A DNA stretch of 64,000 nucleotides from Casuarius casuarius (taxonomy: Eukaryota > Chordata > Aves > Casuariiformes > Casuariidae): NCBI GenBank assembly GCA_003342895.1, contig PTFA01000087.1:2511969-2575968 (forward strand), read 5' to 3'. Below are positions 60,286 to 64,000 of this stretch, in pieces (positions within the stretch are counted from its first letter, which is position 1; each line of letters starts with the position of its first letter). The notes beneath the pieces are model-generated. The model was not told where the DNA came from, did not search any database, and worked only from the letters and a program-made list of their open reading frames with translations. Position numbers and translations under genes: made by a program.

Positions 60286-63200
60286 CTGTTGGGAACTCAC
60301 TGAAATGCTCCATGCAGCCCCACAGTGGAGTAAAAATGCAACAAAAACAATAAAATCAAAGAACACCAGTAGTAAGTCTCAGAAGTTAAATCACTTCAAA
60401 ATAGAGCCTTGGTGAGAGCAGGAAAGTCCCTTTGTATTTTTCATGTTGTTCTCATGAGTTTCCTGTAAAAGGGGCATAAGGTGACTAAAGAAACTTTCCT
60501 GTTGTCCAGACTGTGGATGTAGCTTTTAACCCAGCTCTGAGGCTTTCTAGCCCTAGCTGTAAATGGTACCACTTCTGACTGTCCATCAAATTCACTTCCT
60601 GATATTAGCTATCAAGTGTTCAAATCCAGAATGTAAAAATATCTTTAGGTATCGAAGGGTTATTTATTTGTCACTTGGTTAAATATTTCTATGAGGTTAT
60701 TTTGTTTTTTTCATTTCCTATAAAAACACCTATAAAGACCTCATTTTACTTTTGTGTTTATTATGGCTCACTTTGTGGGGACACTTCTGTGCTGAGCTAT
60801 ACCCGTTGTGCTATGTCAAAAGCAATGTTGTTGTCAGAAGTGTGGCTGTGTTGAATGACATCCCTTTTTTCCTGTTCCATATTTATTCTCCCCTCAGACT
60901 TCCACAATCTTTTACAAGGCAGAAACAAAGTTTCCCCACTCTCCAATAAGATCCGATGTCAGAAAAAACACATTTTTCCCCTTACCTTGACCAGTTAAAA
61001 CTGTTGCTCACAGAAAATCCATATGCAGTGTCTAGCTGATGCTTTTCTTGAAAGTACATAAGTCAAATAGAGCTGCTTATCAAGAAGAATTCTCTTTTTC
61101 CATGTTCACCCTTGCACAGCAATACTGACTGCACTCTATTTATTGTCACAAAGTCTTGTTGACCTCTTACAAAAGGCTCATAGCTTCCAAAGGATTTTCT
61201 TCACCTTTGTTTTCTTAGAGAGAGATCATTAAAGTAAGGGATTGCTATGAACCAGTTATGCTGCTAGCAGATGTCATGCTTATTTCCATGTGCAGCTCTG
61301 CCAATGTATCTTCATCTTCTTTCATCCTATCCTTTCACCTCTTTGTTCTTTCTAGAGAGCAGAATGCCAGTTGTTAAGTATATAAATGGAAACTAGGATG
61401 AAATAATATAGCTTTGTTAGACCATGAAATCTGTAAAGGCTAAAGACTGCTCCAGTCAGAGCTGTAGTGTTCTCTCTGAAGTGGAGATGAGATACAAGTC
61501 CAGTCAAACTGATTCAGAAGTCCACAAACTCTCCGCCATTTGAGTGCGATTTGACCTGCTGTCAGGAGACTGTGAACGTCTGCTAACAACAAAGATCCAA
61601 TCAGAAGGTGATATAAATTACGATTATTTCTTGGTGTTGCAGCATTGCACAGGTAAAGAAAGCTGTGAATAACTGTACCAGCACTGTAAACTTTTCACTT
61701 TCTGTGCAACACCTTTGCAAATCATTCCACTAATCTGCAGGACAAAAGTGTCTTTAGGAGCTATACAGAACTTTGAGAAAGGGGATAAAAAGTGTCAGAA
61801 GGAAAACGGTATGTGATAAGTAGATTAAAGGCAGTTCAGTAGTTAAGAATATGCGTGCGGGGCAATTACTAATCACAAACACTACTAATGATAGTTAAAA
61901 TAGTAAGAAGTAGGTATGCACTGCACTAGAGCAATAAACAGGTGCTGAGATAGTTACTTTGGCACAGAAGAGAGCCTGCTGGTTTTAAGATGGAGAAACT
62001 ATTCTGCAATGACAAGTAAGCCTCAATGCATTGAAAAAGAACAATGATAAGAGAACAGTGGAGAGGTATGTGTACACACAGGATGTTTCTTACCCTGAGT
62101 GTGCCAGCAAAGCATATAGATTTGTGAGAGAAGCAGGTTCTTCCACTCTAACACCACCATTGCCCTATAAAGTCTCATTCATTTCTGAAGTGCAGCTTGT
62201 AGGTTAGGGTTCCACGCATTGTGTTGGTGATAGCATTTGGTCTTAAATGGCTAATAATATAGGCTTGCTATTTCAGGTGCCTCCACATGAAATCTGATGC
62301 TGAGTGTCCCAGAAAAAATTAACCTTCTGTGGCAGGAATGGGATCAGATTTGCTGGTTTGTGGAAAATGCGTTTGTCTGCATGCCCACTGTGTGTGTTTG
62401 GTGCTGGTTGTAGCATATGGAGGGAGAAGCAAGAAGATTATTTTGGTGAAGGTAAATACCAATAGTAGTAAAAGGAGAAATTATAATTATTCTCTAAAGT
62501 AGTCTTCTGTGTAATTCGCTTGCTCAGATAATAAAAGATCTGGATGTCTGAGGTCACCAGAAAATGTTTTTTGAATGCCTTAATGGTGGCGCCATCTGAG
62601 CAAATCTTGATAACAGGTAACTTTTATCAAATGACAATATATTCATCATCTCCATTTTATACCGATCTTTCTCCAGCACCTTTCACATCTCCCCTGACCC
62701 AGACCTTGTAACATAGCCTTCCAGACTGTGAATCACTCATTTCTCTCCCTTATGCCCCCGCCAAATGTTATCACACTGGCTTGAGCCTTGACATTTGATT
62801 TGTGTAAGCTAGGATTCTTGCGTGTCTCAGGCTGACATTTTATTCAGCTTCCTTCTCTGAGGAAAACTCAGGGAAAACAGAGCTACATATTCCATCTTCA
62901 CAGAGTGGCAACCTATCTTCCCATAAAAGCTACAACAATAAAAAGTTCTGAAGTTTTTCGCAAATAAATGTCCCTTACATTTTGCAGATATGTTGGACAC
63001 TTACAATGCTTAGAAAACAATATGTAATACCACTAATGCACATGTATTTAAACTTTGTATATACAAATACACGCGCATTTTGTAAATACATTTTCCTAAG
63101 CTGTCCTTGAATGTGGCTGCTGTGACCCCACTCCTTGCCTGGTATACCCAAGGGAGGCAGCAGTGGTTTTGTTCTCTAGGTTTTGTAGGTTTCTTTGAAA

Positions 63201-64000
63201 GCAGGGGAGAGGCTTGTGCCTACACTGCATTTTACTTTAATGTATGGTCAGGCTTTCAGGCCTTTGTCGATAGGACTATTCATGTGCTTAAGTGTTTTGC
63301 TGGATTGGAGCCACAGAGCAGTTAATGAATTAGTGCACATACCAGGATATAGCATTCTATTTCTTCTTTCCAGACAGTTTGTATTTCCAGTATTTGTATA
63401 GGATATAGGATGGCCAGCAGCCTGTTTTCTTTATATACAAAATTTTGAGGAAAAATGTCTTTTCAGTAATTAGTATTTCTGCAATACCCCCTTAAAAAAG
63501 CCTTCTGATAAATTTTCCTTCCCTTTCCTCCCCAGGCATCCCCGCCTCCCTAAAACAAAAGAGTACGCGGTAGCCATTGCTGCCATACCTTCTTCCCTAC
63601 TGTGAAAGTGGCAATGTATGAATGTATTTTCCTTATGGTGTGCCCCAGATGGTGTTATAAACAGAATTTAGCTACCAAAAAACTAGAGTCATAGTGACAA
63701 CAGATATTCAGTGCAGGCTGACAGGGACTTCTCTGAAAGTCTTTATCTAATTCTCTGCTTCCAGCCTGTAATGTAGTACAATAGATGTGCATCTCTTTGG
63801 CAGATTTCCCCTTTAGACAAAACGTTGATAGTGGGGGTTTAAATTGAGGAAACACATATTTGTGCATGATGTATTATTTTTGGTCTTCTGTATTGATACT
63901 TCTCCTTTAGTAGTAAATTGACCACAAGAGCTGAGTATCTCCCCTTCCATTCCATTAGTGTTGCTTGGCATGGCATGTGCTCTCAGTCTCCCCTGTATTT

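Larger units (their letters stand above)
50108..64000 (+). other. SCUBE1: Intron following the EGF3 exon of SCUBE1 (continues beyond the window)
   Basis: From the GTAAGT donor at 50108 to the window end there is AT-rich intronic sequence. I looked for the EGF4 exon, whose SCUBE signature contains CMNKDHGC and an HIC motif, and did not see it, so the intron is at least 13.9 kb. It includes MIR-like fragments, simple repeats, a purine-rich stretch and motif-rich AT segments near 56890-56945, 59860-59960 and 60170-60300 that resemble non-coding conserved elements. No other gene is supported. Confidence 0.85.

Noticed and set aside
50108..64000. Expected SCUBE1 EGF4 exon
   Set aside because: No segment encoding a CMNKDHGC-like signature with splice sites was seen; it presumably lies beyond the window.

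Overview
This window is vertebrate nuclear DNA. It looks sauropsid, most likely avian, and it lies inside one large gene on the + strand. Two short exons with textbook splice sites are the only protein-coding sequence I can support. Each encodes one six-cysteine calcium-binding EGF domain in the phase 1-1 arrangement usual for such domains. The residues match the second and third EGF domains of SCUBE proteins, and among the three paralogues they fit SCUBE1 best. The remainder, more than 99%, is AT-rich intron.

Layout. Positions 1-130 are an extremely CpG-rich edge, probably the 3' rim of the gene's promoter CpG island. About 29 kb of intron follows, then the EGF2 exon (29061-29189), a 20.8 kb intron, the EGF3 exon (49973-50107) and at least 13.9 kb of the next intron. 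I found neither the signal-peptide exon nor the EGF1 exon in 1-29060, so both probably lie upstream of the window. The EGF4 exon was not seen either and should lie beyond 64000.

The introns are poor in young transposons. They hold weathered ancient elements: several MIR-like SINE fragments in both orientations, two degraded CR1-type LINE 3' ends, and fragments resembling the palindromic ancient repeats common in turtles, crocodilians and birds. There are also short microsatellites and A/T tracts, a few strong small hairpins, and AT-rich stretches with homeodomain-type motifs that could be conserved enhancers. The scarcity of mammalian repeats such as Alu or L1, together with CR1 and sauropsid-type fragments, is the basis for the avian guess.

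No bacterial-type system, CRISPR array, complete mobile element, RNA gene or second protein gene was found. The most interesting leads are a 35-nt exon-like segment with near-ideal splice sites at 15039-15073, whose inclusion would cause premature termination, and two paired GGATTA-type motif clusters near 49825 and 60269. I see no evidence of a previously undescribed system.
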